From: an uncultured Sphingomonas sp.
GTDB lineage: Bacteria > Pseudomonadota > Alphaproteobacteria > Sphingomonadales > Sphingomonadaceae
Length of the DNA: 64,000 nt
Assembly (NCBI RefSeq): GCF_936927845.1
Contig: NZ_CAKZHV010000058.1
Coordinates: forward strand, 62,001-126,000
Direction of reading: 5' to 3'
Shown here: positions 1 to 8,104 of the stretch, piece by piece
How the letters are laid out: every line of letters begins with the position of its first letter
Position numbering within the stretch: position 1 is the first letter of the stretch
Program-made: the position numbers and the translations under genes
Notes under the pieces: model-generated
Database searches by the model: none
Told to the model about the DNA's origin: nothing
Seen by the model: the letters and a program-made list of their open reading frames with translations, nothing else

Positions 1-156
1 ATTGATCCGGGCGATGCCAAGGCAGCGGCGTGCGGCCCGGTGCTAGCGGGCAAGACCGCGGCGGCACAGCGCACCACCAAGGGCGAACCGCGCGACGATG
101 TCGGCGACGGACAGGCGGCGCCGAAGAAGCGCAAGAAGTTCCTCGGCATCTTCTGA
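1..156 (+). CDS. C-terminal end of an unidentified protein (partial)
   Basis: The window opens inside a reading frame that runs 51 codons to a TGA at 154-156. The visible tail has one cysteine (residue 11 of the fragment), is rich in Ala and Lys, and ends in a basic stretch, KKRKKFLGIF. The 'DPGDAKAAAC' pattern followed by a basic tail resembles the ends of AsmA-family envelope proteins in sphingomonads, but too little is visible to name it. The next gene follows after 25 bp with its own ribosome binding site. Confidence 0.5.
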   Translation: MDPGDAKAAACGPVLAGKTAAAQRTTKGEPRDDVGDGQAAPKKRKKFLGIF

Positions 157-181
157 CCGACCTCACAGTGAAGGAGCGGGT

Positions 182-754
182 ATGAAACAGATGATCGTGC
201 TCGGGGTGATCGGGATAGCAGCCGCGTGCAGCCCGGCGGCGGACGGGCCCGCGAACGATAGGCCGCAGATCGCGGCCAGTCAGACCGGCGCCGGAACAGA
301 CACGCCCGTCCCCGCCCCACCCGCTCCCGCGCCCGCAAACACGCCTACCCCTGCGCCGACGCTTGCCGGGAGTGCTGTGCTGAACACGGATCAGACAAGG
401 CCGCCGCAGCCAGCAGCCGCGGCGACACTAGTTGCGCAGAGCGACAACAGTGCCGATCCCGCGCGGTCGGCGACGCGTGATTGTTACCTGAGGGTCGACG
501 GTCGTGTGCTGGTATCGGGTCGTTGTCGCGTGTTCCCGATGGGTCGCGACCAGTACACGCTCAACACCTGGGACGGCGGCAAGCCCGCGCAACCGCACTT
601 CGCGGTCGTGACCAAGAACAGCGATACCGACACGACCGCGACCGCGACGTGGAACGCCGATCCGGCCGACGACCGCGCGATGGACCCGCTCGGCACCGTC
701 GCGCGTGACGGCGACTGCTGGGTGAACAAGCGCGCGCGCATCTGCGTGCGCTGA
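182..754 (+). CDS. hypothetical lipoprotein, 190 aa
   Basis: The start is the ATG at 182, five bases after an AAGGAG box at 171-176; a longer frame opens at 98 but overlaps the upstream gene. The N-terminus is a type II signal peptide with lipobox-like IAAAC, so it is probably lipid-anchored. Residues about 25-100 are a low-complexity Pro/Ala/Thr linker. The C-terminal half is a compact domain with four cysteines (around DCYLRV, GRCRVF, GDCWVN and ARICVR) that could form two disulphides. I do not recognise the domain. It faces the convergent deacetylase gene across 20 bp. Confidence 0.8.
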   Translation: MKQMIVLGVIGIAAACSPAADGPANDRPQIAASQTGAGTDTPVPAPPAPAPANTPTPAPTLAGSAVLNTDQTRPPQPAAAATLVAQSDNSADPARSATRDCYLRVDGRVLVSGRCRVFPMGRDQYTLNTWDGGKPAQPHFAVVTKNSDTDTTATATWNADPADDRAMDPLGTVARDGDCWVNKRARICVR

Positions 755-774
755 GCATCACGCGCCCGACAGCG

Positions 775-1656
775 TCAGACGCCCAGATCATGCTCGATCA
801 CGTGGTCGGCGATCGCCCCCGCGGTCGTCCACCAGATACGCGGGTCATCCATGGCGCGCAGCCGCTCGAGCATGCGCGCGAGCGGCGGCACGCGATGCGC
901 CTGCCCCATCAGGTACGGGTGGAGTGCGATGCCGAGCACCAGCGGCCGGCGATCGCATTCTGTCAGCAATTGCGTCACCGCGTCCTCGATCATCTGCGCG
1001 AACGCCATCGCCTCGCCATTGCGCGCGACGATCGCGGGTATGTCGTTGATCTCCTGCGAATAAGGGACCGACAGGATGCGCCCGCTCTCGGTCGTCAGCC
1101 ACGTCGGCTGGTCGTCGTGCGCCCAGTCGAGCACGTAGCCGTAACCCGCCTGATGCAGCAGATCGGGGGTGTCGTGGCTTTCCGAAATCCACGGACCCAG
1201 CCAGCCGGTCGGCCGCTTTCCCAGCCCTGCCAACGCATCGGTGGTGCGCGCGATCAGCGCGAACTCGTCCTCGCGCGACAATTGCCCCTGCGCGGCGGCG
1301 TTGCTTTCCCCGTGCGCCGCGATCTCATACCCGCGCTCGACGCAAGCTTCGGCAAGGCCGGGGCAGGTCTCGATCACATCGGCATTGACCAGCGCGGTGG
1401 CAGGCAGCGCCAGCCGGTCGAACAGGTCGAACAATCGCCACGCCCCGACGCGATTGCCATAATCGCGCCAGGCGTAATTCATCACGTCGGGCTGGTTCTT
1501 TGCCGGCGCGAGCTCCGCGCCCATGCCGCCGCCAAAGTCGAACACCTCGTAATTGATGCCGAACCAGATCGCGAGCCGCTTGCCGCCGGGCCAGTCATAG
1601 TCGGGGCGGTCGGTAATCGCGCGGTAGCGGTAGCGAGGCGAGGTCGGGACGGTCAT
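775..1656 (-). CDS. polysaccharide deacetylase family protein
   Basis: About 293 residues of the NodB/polysaccharide deacetylase fold, closest in layout to the PuuE (allantoinase-like) branch: an N-terminal block with WPGGKRLAIWFGINYE, a mid-region ERGYEIAAHGESNA with the metal-site-type histidine, then WLGPWISESHDTPDLL, and a late ALHPYLMGQ histidine. This family hydrolyses C-N bonds of N-acetyl sugars or cyclic ureides; the substrate cannot be read from sequence. I chose the ATG at 1656; an in-frame GTG at 1692 would add 12 basic residues. It lies just downstream of hisN on the same strand (42 bp) and may be co-transcribed. Confidence 0.85.
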   Translation of the reverse strand: MTVPTSPRYRYRAITDRPDYDWPGGKRLAIWFGINYEVFDFGGGMGAELAPAKNQPDVMNYAWRDYGNRVGAWRLFDLFDRLALPATALVNADVIETCPGLAEACVERGYEIAAHGESNAAAQGQLSREDEFALIARTTDALAGLGKRPTGWLGPWISESHDTPDLLHQAGYGYVLDWAHDDQPTWLTTESGRILSVPYSQEINDIPAIVARNGEAMAFAQMIEDAVTQLLTECDRRPLVLGIALHPYLMGQAHRVPPLARMLERLRAMDDPRIWWTTAGAIADHVIEHDLGV

Positions 1657-1698
1657 GCGCGACACAACGCGGCGCACGCGCGAACGCCTCACCCCACG

Positions 1699-2523
1699 TC
1701 AGTGGTCATGCGCATGATCATGATCGTGCGCGGCGTTGTGCAGCGCTTCCAGCACATCGTCGGTGCGTGCAGGGTCGCCGATCGCGAGCACGTGGCCCGC
1801 GCTTCCCGCGGTCAGCGGATCGCCGTTCCAGTCGCACATCCGCCCGCCCGCACCCTCGACCACCGGCACCAGCGCGGCGAAATCGTAGAGCTGCAGCCCG
1901 GATTCGCACACCAGATCAAGGTGGCCCGAGGCGAGCAGGCCGTAGTTATAGCAATCGCCGCCATAAACGGGTCCCTGCCGCGCCGCGCCACCGCTCACCG
2001 CCGCGACAAGCGACAGGTAATGCGGCACGTCTCCGTCGGCGAACAGGTGCGGGCTGGTCGTCGCGATCGTCGCTCCTCCCAGCGCAGCGCGTGCGCGGGT
2101 GCGTGCCGGCGTGCCGTTCAGCTCGGTCGTGCGGCCGGCTACCCCGATCCAGCGCTCGCGCTGAATCGGCTGGTCGATGATGCCGAGCACGGGCCAGCCG
2201 TCCTCCACCAGCGCGATCAGCGTGCCGAAGATCGCGCGACCGGCGGTGAAGCTGCGCGTGCCGTCGATCGGATCGAGCACCCACTGCCGCCCGGTGACCC
2301 CCGGCTTCTCGCCATATTCTTCCCCGACGATGCCGTCGCCCGACCGTTCGGCATCGAGGATGCGGCGCATCGCCGCTTCCGCCTCGGTATCGGCGAGCGT
2401 GACGGGCGACTTGTCCTCCTTCAGCCGCACGCCGGCGGGGGTGCGGAAATACGGGCGGATCACCGCGCCTGCAGCATCGGCGAGGCGGTGGGCGAGCTGG
2501 ATGTCGGCGGGGCGTACGGGCAT
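1699..2523 (-). CDS. hisN: histidinol-phosphatase, inositol-monophosphatase family
   Basis: A 274-residue protein of the lithium-sensitive phosphatase superfamily. It shows the metal-site Glu in VGEEYGE, the signature DPIDGTRSF (residues about 84-92) and the late GGDCYNYGLLASGHLDLV block. HisN-type enzymes take the phosphate from L-histidinol phosphate, the penultimate histidine step; inositol or other sugar phosphates remain possible. The C-terminus ends in a His/Asp-rich tail with six histidines in the last 13 residues, unusual for the family and suggestive of metal binding. Another histidine gene, hisC, lies in this window at 23.2 kb. Confidence 0.88.
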   Translation of the reverse strand: MPVRPADIQLAHRLADAAGAVIRPYFRTPAGVRLKEDKSPVTLADTEAEAAMRRILDAERSGDGIVGEEYGEKPGVTGRQWVLDPIDGTRSFTAGRAIFGTLIALVEDGWPVLGIIDQPIQRERWIGVAGRTTELNGTPARTRARAALGGATIATTSPHLFADGDVPHYLSLVAAVSGGAARQGPVYGGDCYNYGLLASGHLDLVCESGLQLYDFAALVPVVEGAGGRMCDWNGDPLTAGSAGHVLAIGDPARTDDVLEALHNAAHDHDHAHDH

Positions 2524-2587
2524 GCGGTGGTGCCTATCGCGGTGCGCGCGCGAACGCTAGAATGGCCGGGAACAGGAGATTTCATCC

Positions 2588-3127
2588 ATGCGCATCCTTG
2601 CCACCATGCTCGCCGCTGTTGCCGCCATTGCCGCGCTTCCCGCCGCCGCCACGCTGGCGACGGGGGCAAAGGCGCCGACCTTCACCACGCGCGGCGCGAT
2701 GGCGGGCAAGGTGATCTCGGTTGATCTGGCAAAGGAACTGCGCCGCGGGCCCGTGGTGCTGTATTTCTTCCCCGCCGCCTTCACCGGCGGCTGCAACGCG
2801 GAAGCGCGCGCCTTTGCCGAAGCCGTGCCGCAGTTCGAGGCGGCCGGCGCGCGCGTGATCGGCATGTCGGCGGACGACGTCGCGACCCTGCAGAAATTCT
2901 CGTCGAGCGAATGCGCGGGCAAGTTCGCGGTGGCGAGCGCGGGCCCGCGCGTGATCGCGGGCTATGACGTGGCGCTTGGCCAGGCGGTCAAGGGACGAAA
3001 CGTCACCAGCCGCACCAGCTACGTCATCGGCCGCGACGGCCGCATCGCCTTCGTCCATTCGGACATGAACCCGGCCGAGCACGTCCAGATGACGCTCGCC
3101 GCGGTGAAGCGGCTCGGTACGCGCTGA
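2588..3127 (+). CDS. exported peroxiredoxin (AhpC/TSA family)
   Basis: 179 residues with a Sec signal peptide (MRILATMLAAVAAIAALPAA, cleavage near AAA-T) followed by a thioredoxin-fold peroxiredoxin. The active site is FTGGCNAEARAF, with peroxidatic Cys in the TxxC motif and the helix Glu. A second Cys in SSECAGKF may be the resolving cysteine, as in BCP/PrxQ-type enzymes. It should reduce peroxides in the periplasm. An AGGAG box precedes the ATG. It is a single gene, divergent from hisN, with only 64 bp between the two starts. Confidence 0.87.
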   Translation: MRILATMLAAVAAIAALPAAATLATGAKAPTFTTRGAMAGKVISVDLAKELRRGPVVLYFFPAAFTGGCNAEARAFAEAVPQFEAAGARVIGMSADDVATLQKFSSSECAGKFAVASAGPRVIAGYDVALGQAVKGRNVTSRTSYVIGRDGRIAFVHSDMNPAEHVQMTLAAVKRLGTR

Positions 3128-3222
3128 GTCGTTCAAAGCGTCGTTCACGAAACATTCGTAAGGAAAGACGCATCCGCGGACACCGGATGTTAGCCCTTCT
3201 GTCCTAATTGGCCGGTCGGGAC

Positions 3223-4290
3223 ATGATGCGGCTCGGGGGTGACGTGGCGACAAGGTTCAGGAACGTGCGCGCGGCGGAGGAGCCGAAGGGCTTGTTCGCA
3301 GCTGTGGGCGCATTCCTGGCCGACCACGCGCTCAGCCCCGAGCCCGCCAATTACGCCTTCGCCTATGACGTGATCTGCAACCCGCAAGGCGCGCGCGCGG
3401 TCGAGGTACGCGAACTGACCAGCGACGGCGTGCGGCTTTCAGGCGCGGACGTGGCGCGGCTGGGTGGCGTGCCGAGCGGCGCTCCGCTGATGCCGCGACC
3501 TGCTGCGTCCGTGTCTCGCCCCGTGCCGGCCGAACCGAGCCGCGACGACGTGCTGGTCACGCGCACGCTGGAACAGATCGCGGGGTTCAGCGACACGCTC
3601 CAGTCGATCCACGACGACACCAATCATTTCGGCCGCGACCTCGCCGAAACCGCCGCAGCGATCCGCAGCGGGGGTTCAGACGCGAGCGTGGAACGCATCT
3701 CGCACCTGACTGCGGCGATGATCGAGCGCGTCCACCAGGCCGAGACGCGGCTGGAGCAGGCAAAGAGCGAAACGGCGGAATTGCGTGCCGCACTGGAAGA
3801 AGCGCGCACCAGCGCGCAAACCGATCCGTTGACCGAATTGCTCAATCGTCGTGCCTTCGACGAGCATTTCGCGGCGCTTTCATCCGACAAGGCGGTCGCG
3901 CTGGCGATCTGCGACATCGATCATTTCAAGCGCGTCAACGATGGCTTCGGCCACGTCGTCGGCGACCGCGTGCTCAAGCTGGTGGCGCAATTGCTCGAAC
4001 GCGAGGTCGCCTGCACCGTCGCGCGCTACGGCGGCGAGGAGTTCGCGCTGCTGTTCGAGGGCGACGACGAGGCCGCGGTACTGGAACGGATCGAGGCGGC
4101 GCGCGACGCCATCACCGCGCGCCGCCTGCGCGACCGCGACACCGATCGACCGATCGGCACGATCAACTTCTCCGCCGGCGTGGCGCGCGGCTTCGCGGGC
4201 GAGACGCTGACCGCGCTGATGGAGCGTGCCGACCGCGCGCTCTACGCCGCGAAGCAGGCCGGACGCGGGCACACGGTCGTCGCGCCATAA
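3223..4290 (+). CDS. diguanylate cyclase (GGDEF domain)
   Basis: About 355 residues. The N-terminal 190 residues are soluble, with a coiled-coil-like helix just before the catalytic domain (Glu/Ala/Arg-rich, about residues 165-195). The C-terminal GGDEF domain starts at TDPLTELLNRRAFDEHF and carries the active-site loop RYGGEEF, so cyclic-di-GMP synthesis is expected. The RxxD inhibitory I-site normally five residues before the loop is absent (EVAC there), so product inhibition is probably lost. No transmembrane segment. Start chosen at ATG 3223; a TTG at 3208 and an ATG at 3226 are alternatives. Confidence 0.88.
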   Translation: MMRLGGDVATRFRNVRAAEEPKGLFAAVGAFLADHALSPEPANYAFAYDVICNPQGARAVEVRELTSDGVRLSGADVARLGGVPSGAPLMPRPAASVSRPVPAEPSRDDVLVTRTLEQIAGFSDTLQSIHDDTNHFGRDLAETAAAIRSGGSDASVERISHLTAAMIERVHQAETRLEQAKSETAELRAALEEARTSAQTDPLTELLNRRAFDEHFAALSSDKAVALAICDIDHFKRVNDGFGHVVGDRVLKLVAQLLEREVACTVARYGGEEFALLFEGDDEAAVLERIEAARDAITARRLRDRDTDRPIGTINFSAGVARGFAGETLTALMERADRALYAAKQAGRGHTVVAP

Positions 4291-4449
4291 TCTGGCGCAT
4301 TTCACTGCACGATTTCGGGACGCTGCGCCAACCGGCACAGCGGCAACCCGCTAAAGCCTGAGAAACGCTACATTCTTCGGTTTGGCACGCGGGATGCAAA
4401 CCTCCGGACATCGATCGGATCGGCCGATCGACCAGCAGGAGTTACCACC

Positions 4450-4560
4450 ATGATCCGCACCTTCGACGCACTCGGTCGCCAGGCATTCGCGCTCGTCGCC
4501 GCTTTCTCGGTCGCCGCGCTGATGATCGGTGCCGCCGTTCCCGTCTCGCCGATCGCGTGA
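4450..4560 (+). CDS. 36-residue single-span membrane peptide
   Basis: A short frame with a strong AGGAG box at about 4437-4441, eight bases before the ATG. The product begins MIRTFDALGRQAFALVAAF and continues hydrophobically to a Pro-Val-Ser-Pro-Ile-Ala end: one membrane helix with a short basic N-terminus. Similar unnamed small proteins beginning M(I/L)RTFD are, as far as I know, found in sphingomonads, but none has a role I can cite. It is followed after 8 bp by a second small membrane peptide. Confidence 0.6.
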   Translation: MIRTFDALGRQAFALVAAFSVAALMIGAAVPVSPIA

Positions 4561-4568
4561 GGTGCACG

Positions 4569-4673
4569 ATGTTCCGCTTACCCCGTGCCGCGCACCCGAT
4601 TGCCCTCGGCCTCGCCGGCTTCGCCACCACCGCGCTGCTGCTGTGGATCGACGCAGGTGCCGCGATCGCCTGA
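4569..4673 (+). CDS. 34-residue single-span membrane peptide
   Basis: ATG at 4569, eight bases after the stop of the previous peptide, so probably translated from the same message. The product starts MFRLPRAAHPIALGLAGF and has one hydrophobic helix ending DAGAAIA. Its ribosome site (GAGGTG overlapping the upstream stop) is weak, fitting translational coupling. The C-terminal Ala-Ile-Ala resembles that of its partner peptide (Pro-Ile-Ala). Function unknown. Confidence 0.5.
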   Translation: MFRLPRAAHPIALGLAGFATTALLLWIDAGAAIA

Positions 4674-4712
4674 TCGCGGCACCCGGCGGGTCGCAACCGC
4701 GTTGAGTCCGCG

Positions 4713-5126
4713 ATGCCCGATGTCCTTGACCGCTTCGTCGCCGCGCAGGCCGACAGCTACGACACCGCCCTTGCCGAGCTGACCGCCGGCAACAAGCGCA
4801 GCCACTGGATGTGGTTTATCTTTCCGCAGATCGCCGGACTGGGCCGCAGCCCCACCGCGATCTTCTATGCCATCGCCGATCTCGACCAAGCGCGCACCTA
4901 TCTGGCGCATCCGCTGCTCGGGCCGCGCTACGTCGCATGTACCGCCGCGCTGCTGCCCCACACCGAGCGCAGCGCCGAATCGATCATGGGCGGGGTCGAC
5001 GCGCTCAAGCTACGCTCGTCGCTGACCTTGTTCGACGCCGCCGGCGCGCCCACGATCGTCGCGCAGGCGCTCTCCAGCTTCTTTCCCGCGCCCGATCCGG
5101 CGACGCTGCGGCTGATCGGGCGCTGA
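4713..5126 (+). CDS. DUF1810 family protein
   Basis: 137 residues matching the whole length of DUF1810: an opening DRFVAAQADSYDTALAEL, the hallmark SHWMWFIFPQI block (residues about 30-40), then GLGRS, HPLLGPRY and a C-terminal KLRSSLTLF. The family is widespread, cytoplasmic and has no proven biochemical role; the name 'calpastatin' given in some databases is not informative. No catalytic residues can be proposed. It follows the small-peptide pair by 39 bp and ends 5 bp before a convergent lipoprotein gene. Confidence 0.85.
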   Translation: MPDVLDRFVAAQADSYDTALAELTAGNKRSHWMWFIFPQIAGLGRSPTAIFYAIADLDQARTYLAHPLLGPRYVACTAALLPHTERSAESIMGGVDALKLRSSLTLFDAAGAPTIVAQALSSFFPAPDPATLRLIGR

Positions 5127-5131
5127 GCGCG

Positions 5132-5482
5132 TCAGCGCTGCGTCGTAACCGGCGTTACCAGCGCGACCGCATTGTCGCGCAGCACGACCGTATATTGTTG
5201 CCGCTTGTCGCAGGTGACGAGCCACGCGGGCTTGTTGTCGAGCGACTGGGTCGCGGTCGCGGCGGTGATCTCCTGACAAGCCTCGTTGCCGTCGCGGATG
5301 GCGCGGAACAGCACGGCATTACGCTGCGCATCGTTCAACGACGCGATCGCATCCGCGGTGTTGCCGGCGCTCTCGCCGCTGTTTGCGACCGCAGGATCGG
5401 TCGCATTGACGGTGCTCGGCGTCGTCTGGTTGCAGGCGGCGAGCAGGGCGGCGGCCACGAAGGCGAATCGGCGGATCGTCAT
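5132..5482 (-). CDS. small hypothetical lipoprotein, 116 aa
   Basis: Start ATG at 5482. The N-terminus MTIRRFAFVAAALLAACNQ is a lipoprotein signal with lipobox LLAAC. After a Ser/Thr/Ala linker there is a domain of about 80 residues with two cysteines (NEACQEI and LVTCDKR), likely disulphide-bonded, followed by QQYTVVLRDNAVALVTPV. I do not recognise the family. A longer frame on this strand reaching 7018 is antisense to the S41 peptidase and is not real. It is divergent from the peptidase gene across about 150 bp. Confidence 0.75.
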   Translation of the reverse strand: MTIRRFAFVAAALLAACNQTTPSTVNATDPAVANSGESAGNTADAIASLNDAQRNAVLFRAIRDGNEACQEITAATATQSLDNKPAWLVTCDKRQQYTVVLRDNAVALVTPVTTQR

Positions 5483-5635
5483 GGGCGGGATTATACGCGC
5501 GCCACCCGCCAGCGACGAGCCGGAACGGCCCTGATCAACTGATCCATGTAAGCCCGTGGTGCGCAAACTTCGGGAATGACGGCATCTTTTTCCCGCGCTA
5601 CACCCGTGAAATAATTTGAGAGGTGGAGCGTGGCG

Positions 5636-7084
5636 ATGCGGTGCGGGCGTTTTTCCGGTTTGCTGGCGGGCGCGGCGATGCTCGCGTCGTGCGGCGGTGG
5701 TGATGGCGGCGGCACGGGGGCGGGCGGTAGCACCAGCGCAAGCCCGACGCCGACCCCCACCACCGCCGCAGCGGGCTGTTCGCTGCGTGAGCGGCAGAAC
5801 TGGGCCTTCGCGCAGTTGAACGATTGGTATCTGTTCCCCGAAACGCTGCCCGCCTCGCTCGACCCGTCGGGTTATTCCACCGTCGACGATTATATCGACG
5901 CGCTGACCGCGACCGCGCGCGCGCAGCGCAAGGACCGCTATTTCACCTATCTCACCTCGATCTCGAGCGAGAATGCCTATTACAACTCGGGCACGACCAG
6001 CGGCGGGTTCGGCATCCGGTTGGGCTATGACACCACCAACCGCCGCGTCGGCATCATCGAAGCGTTCGAGGGTGCGCCCGCGCTCAACGCCGGGCTCGAC
6101 CGCGGGACCGAGATCGTCGCGATCGGGACGAGCGCGGACAATCTGCGCACCGTCAGCGACATCATCGCCGCGTCGGGATCGCAGGGCGTGGTCAATGCGC
6201 TCGGCCCCGACACTGCGGGCACGACGCGCGTGCTGCGCGTCAACGACGCGTCGGGCACCCGCAACGTCACGCTGACCAAGGCGGATTATACGCTGACGCC
6301 GGTGTCGTCGCGTTATGGGGCGAAGATCATCACCGACAACGGCGTTCGCGTCGGCTACGTCAACCTGCGTACCTTTATCAACACCGCCGACCCAGGCCTG
6401 CGCAGCGCGTTTCAGCAGTTCCGCGACGCCGGGGTCACCAACGTCATCGTCGATCTGCGCTACAACGGCGGCGGGCTGATCTCGATCGCCGAATTGTTCA
6501 CCAACCTGCTCGGCGGCGGACGCTCGACGAGCGACGTGCAGAGCTTTACCACGTTTCGCGCGTCGAAATCGTCGAACAACGAAACGACCTTCTTCGCGCA
6601 ACAGCCGCAGACGATCACCCCGACCAAGATCGCCTTCATCGGCACGGGCGGCACCGCCTCGGCGAGCGAATATGTCATCAATGCGATGATCCCCTACCTC
6701 CACGCCAATGTCGCGCTGGTCGGCAGCAACACCTACGGCAAGCCAGTGGGGCAGATCGCGCTCGACAAGTCGCAGTGCGACGACCGGCTGCGCGTGATCG
6801 CCTTCGCGTTGCAGAATGCCGCGCGACAGGGCGACTATTACGACGGGCTCGCGACCAAGGTGGAGGCGTCGTGCCAGGCGGTGGACGATTCGACTTATCC
6901 GCTCGGCGACCCGCGCGAGGCATCGACGCGTGCCGCGCTCGACTTCATCGAAGGACGCGGCTGCACGCGGATCGGCGCCACCGCCTCGCTGGAGCGCACC
7001 GCGACGCCGTTCGCGCAATCGCGCCAGTTGCTCAGCCCCGAACGCCCCTCCACCGCGCAGCGTGAAACGCCGGGGCTGTTCTGA
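5636..7084 (+). CDS. S41 family peptidase (CtpA-like), lipoprotein
   Basis: 482 residues: a lipoprotein signal (MLASC), a Gly/Ser/Thr-Pro linker, an N-terminal helical region with DWYLFPETLP, a PDZ domain (about residues 125-225, from GFGIRLGY), then the S41 protease core with VGYVNLRTF, VIVDLRYNGGG, the serine in GTASASEY and the lysine in YGKPVGQ. Such tail-specific proteases use a Ser-Lys dyad and process envelope proteins; this one should sit on a membrane facing the periplasm. The ATG at 5636 is nine bases after AGGTGGAG at 5621-5628; the GTG at 5630 is too close to that site. Confidence 0.88.
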   Translation: MRCGRFSGLLAGAAMLASCGGGDGGGTGAGGSTSASPTPTPTTAAAGCSLRERQNWAFAQLNDWYLFPETLPASLDPSGYSTVDDYIDALTATARAQRKDRYFTYLTSISSENAYYNSGTTSGGFGIRLGYDTTNRRVGIIEAFEGAPALNAGLDRGTEIVAIGTSADNLRTVSDIIAASGSQGVVNALGPDTAGTTRVLRVNDASGTRNVTLTKADYTLTPVSSRYGAKIITDNGVRVGYVNLRTFINTADPGLRSAFQQFRDAGVTNVIVDLRYNGGGLISIAELFTNLLGGGRSTSDVQSFTTFRASKSSNNETTFFAQQPQTITPTKIAFIGTGGTASASEYVINAMIPYLHANVALVGSNTYGKPVGQIALDKSQCDDRLRVIAFALQNAARQGDYYDGLATKVEASCQAVDDSTYPLGDPREASTRAALDFIEGRGCTRIGATASLERTATPFAQSRQLLSPERPSTAQRETPGLF

Positions 7085-7173
7085 CGCCTCGCGGACCGGC
7101 GGACGCCTACTGTTCGTGACCGCGCGCCTGGGCTAGTCGCAGGGGCGAACGGCGCGCGACGAGGAGGCGAGCG

Positions 7174-8064
7174 ATGGCATTCTGTACCCAATGCGGCGCG
7201 CGCCTGCCCGACGCCGCGCGCTTCTGCCCGCGCTGCGGCGCGCCCGTCGTCGCACACGATCTGCCTGCCGACGCCGTTGTGCCTGCTGATCCCGAATACG
7301 CGCGCGACGACCGCCGTCAGACGAGCGAGCCTCCGGCGCCGCGTGTCCCCGCGCACGATCACGAACTGCCGGCAGAGGGGCTGCATTTCGGTCCCGATCC
7401 GCGGCCCGCGTTCCGCGCGACCGCGGACGATCGCCGCCTCGACGATCGCCGCGCCGCGAGCGCTGACGAAGATGAGGAGGACGAGGAGGAGCATGGCAGC
7501 ACCGGCACGCGCCTGCTCGTGATCCTGGCGCTGATCGCGGTCGCCGTGCTCGCAATTGTGTTCTGGCAGCAGCGCGAGGGCGCACGCCCGGTCGCCGAGG
7601 TGGGCGCGAACACGAGCGCACCCGCCGACGAGCCCAGCGCCGAGCCGACCGAGGTTGCGGCTGCGCCGACGCCCGAGCCGACGCCGACCCCGTCCGATAC
7701 GCCCACGCCCGAACTGGCGCAGACCGGCGACGAGATCGGCTCGCCCGCGTCGCTCGATCCGAATGGCGAGGCGGCGATCCCGGCAGCGGCGATCGACGCC
7801 GCCTTCGCCGACGATCCCGAGCGCGCGTTCGCCGAATTTCCCGGCCCCGTGACTGTGCGCGGCACCGTGATCGGGCTTCTCTCCAATTCGCCACCCGCGC
7901 TCAGCCTGGAGGGATATCAGCGCGGCGGGATCGTCGTTGCCGATCTGTCGCGGGGACAAGGCGACGCGATCGACCTGTTGGGGCGCGGATCCGTCGTGCG
8001 GCTGCGCTGCGCGGCCGTGCGGCGTCAGGCCGCGACCACGATCCTGGTCGGTTGCCGCATCTGA
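7174..8064 (+). CDS. zinc-ribbon membrane protein with C-terminal OB-like domain
   Basis: 296 residues. The N-terminus is a two-knuckle zinc ribbon (FCTQCG ... FCPRCG), then an acidic low-complexity region (DEDEEDEEE), one transmembrane helix (about residues 112-130, LLVILALIAVAVLAIVFW), a Pro/Thr/Glu linker, and a C-terminal domain with PVTVRGTVIGLLSN and VRLRCAAVRR that looks like the OB-fold found in tRNA_anti-like proteins. The zinc ribbon would be cytoplasmic and the OB-like domain periplasmic. Function unknown; a scaffold or sensor is possible. Confidence 0.7.
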   Translation: MAFCTQCGARLPDAARFCPRCGAPVVAHDLPADAVVPADPEYARDDRRQTSEPPAPRVPAHDHELPAEGLHFGPDPRPAFRATADDRRLDDRRAASADEDEEDEEEHGSTGTRLLVILALIAVAVLAIVFWQQREGARPVAEVGANTSAPADEPSAEPTEVAAAPTPEPTPTPSDTPTPELAQTGDEIGSPASLDPNGEAAIPAAAIDAAFADDPERAFAEFPGPVTVRGTVIGLLSNSPPALSLEGYQRGGIVVADLSRGQGDAIDLLGRGSVVRLRCAAVRRQAATTILVGCRI

Positions 8065-8104
8065 CGCGGTTGAGCGCGTGGCTGCGCTCGCCTAGGGCGG
8101 CGCG

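Noticed and set aside
790..2724. 644-residue plus-strand frame
   Set aside because: It lies antisense to the deacetylase and hisN, has no domain pattern, and its composition (Arg, His, Ala) is that of a GC-rich shadow frame.
5132..7018. 628-residue minus-strand frame
   Set aside because: Only the last 116 codons, from the ATG at 5482, look like a gene; the rest is antisense to the S41 peptidase.
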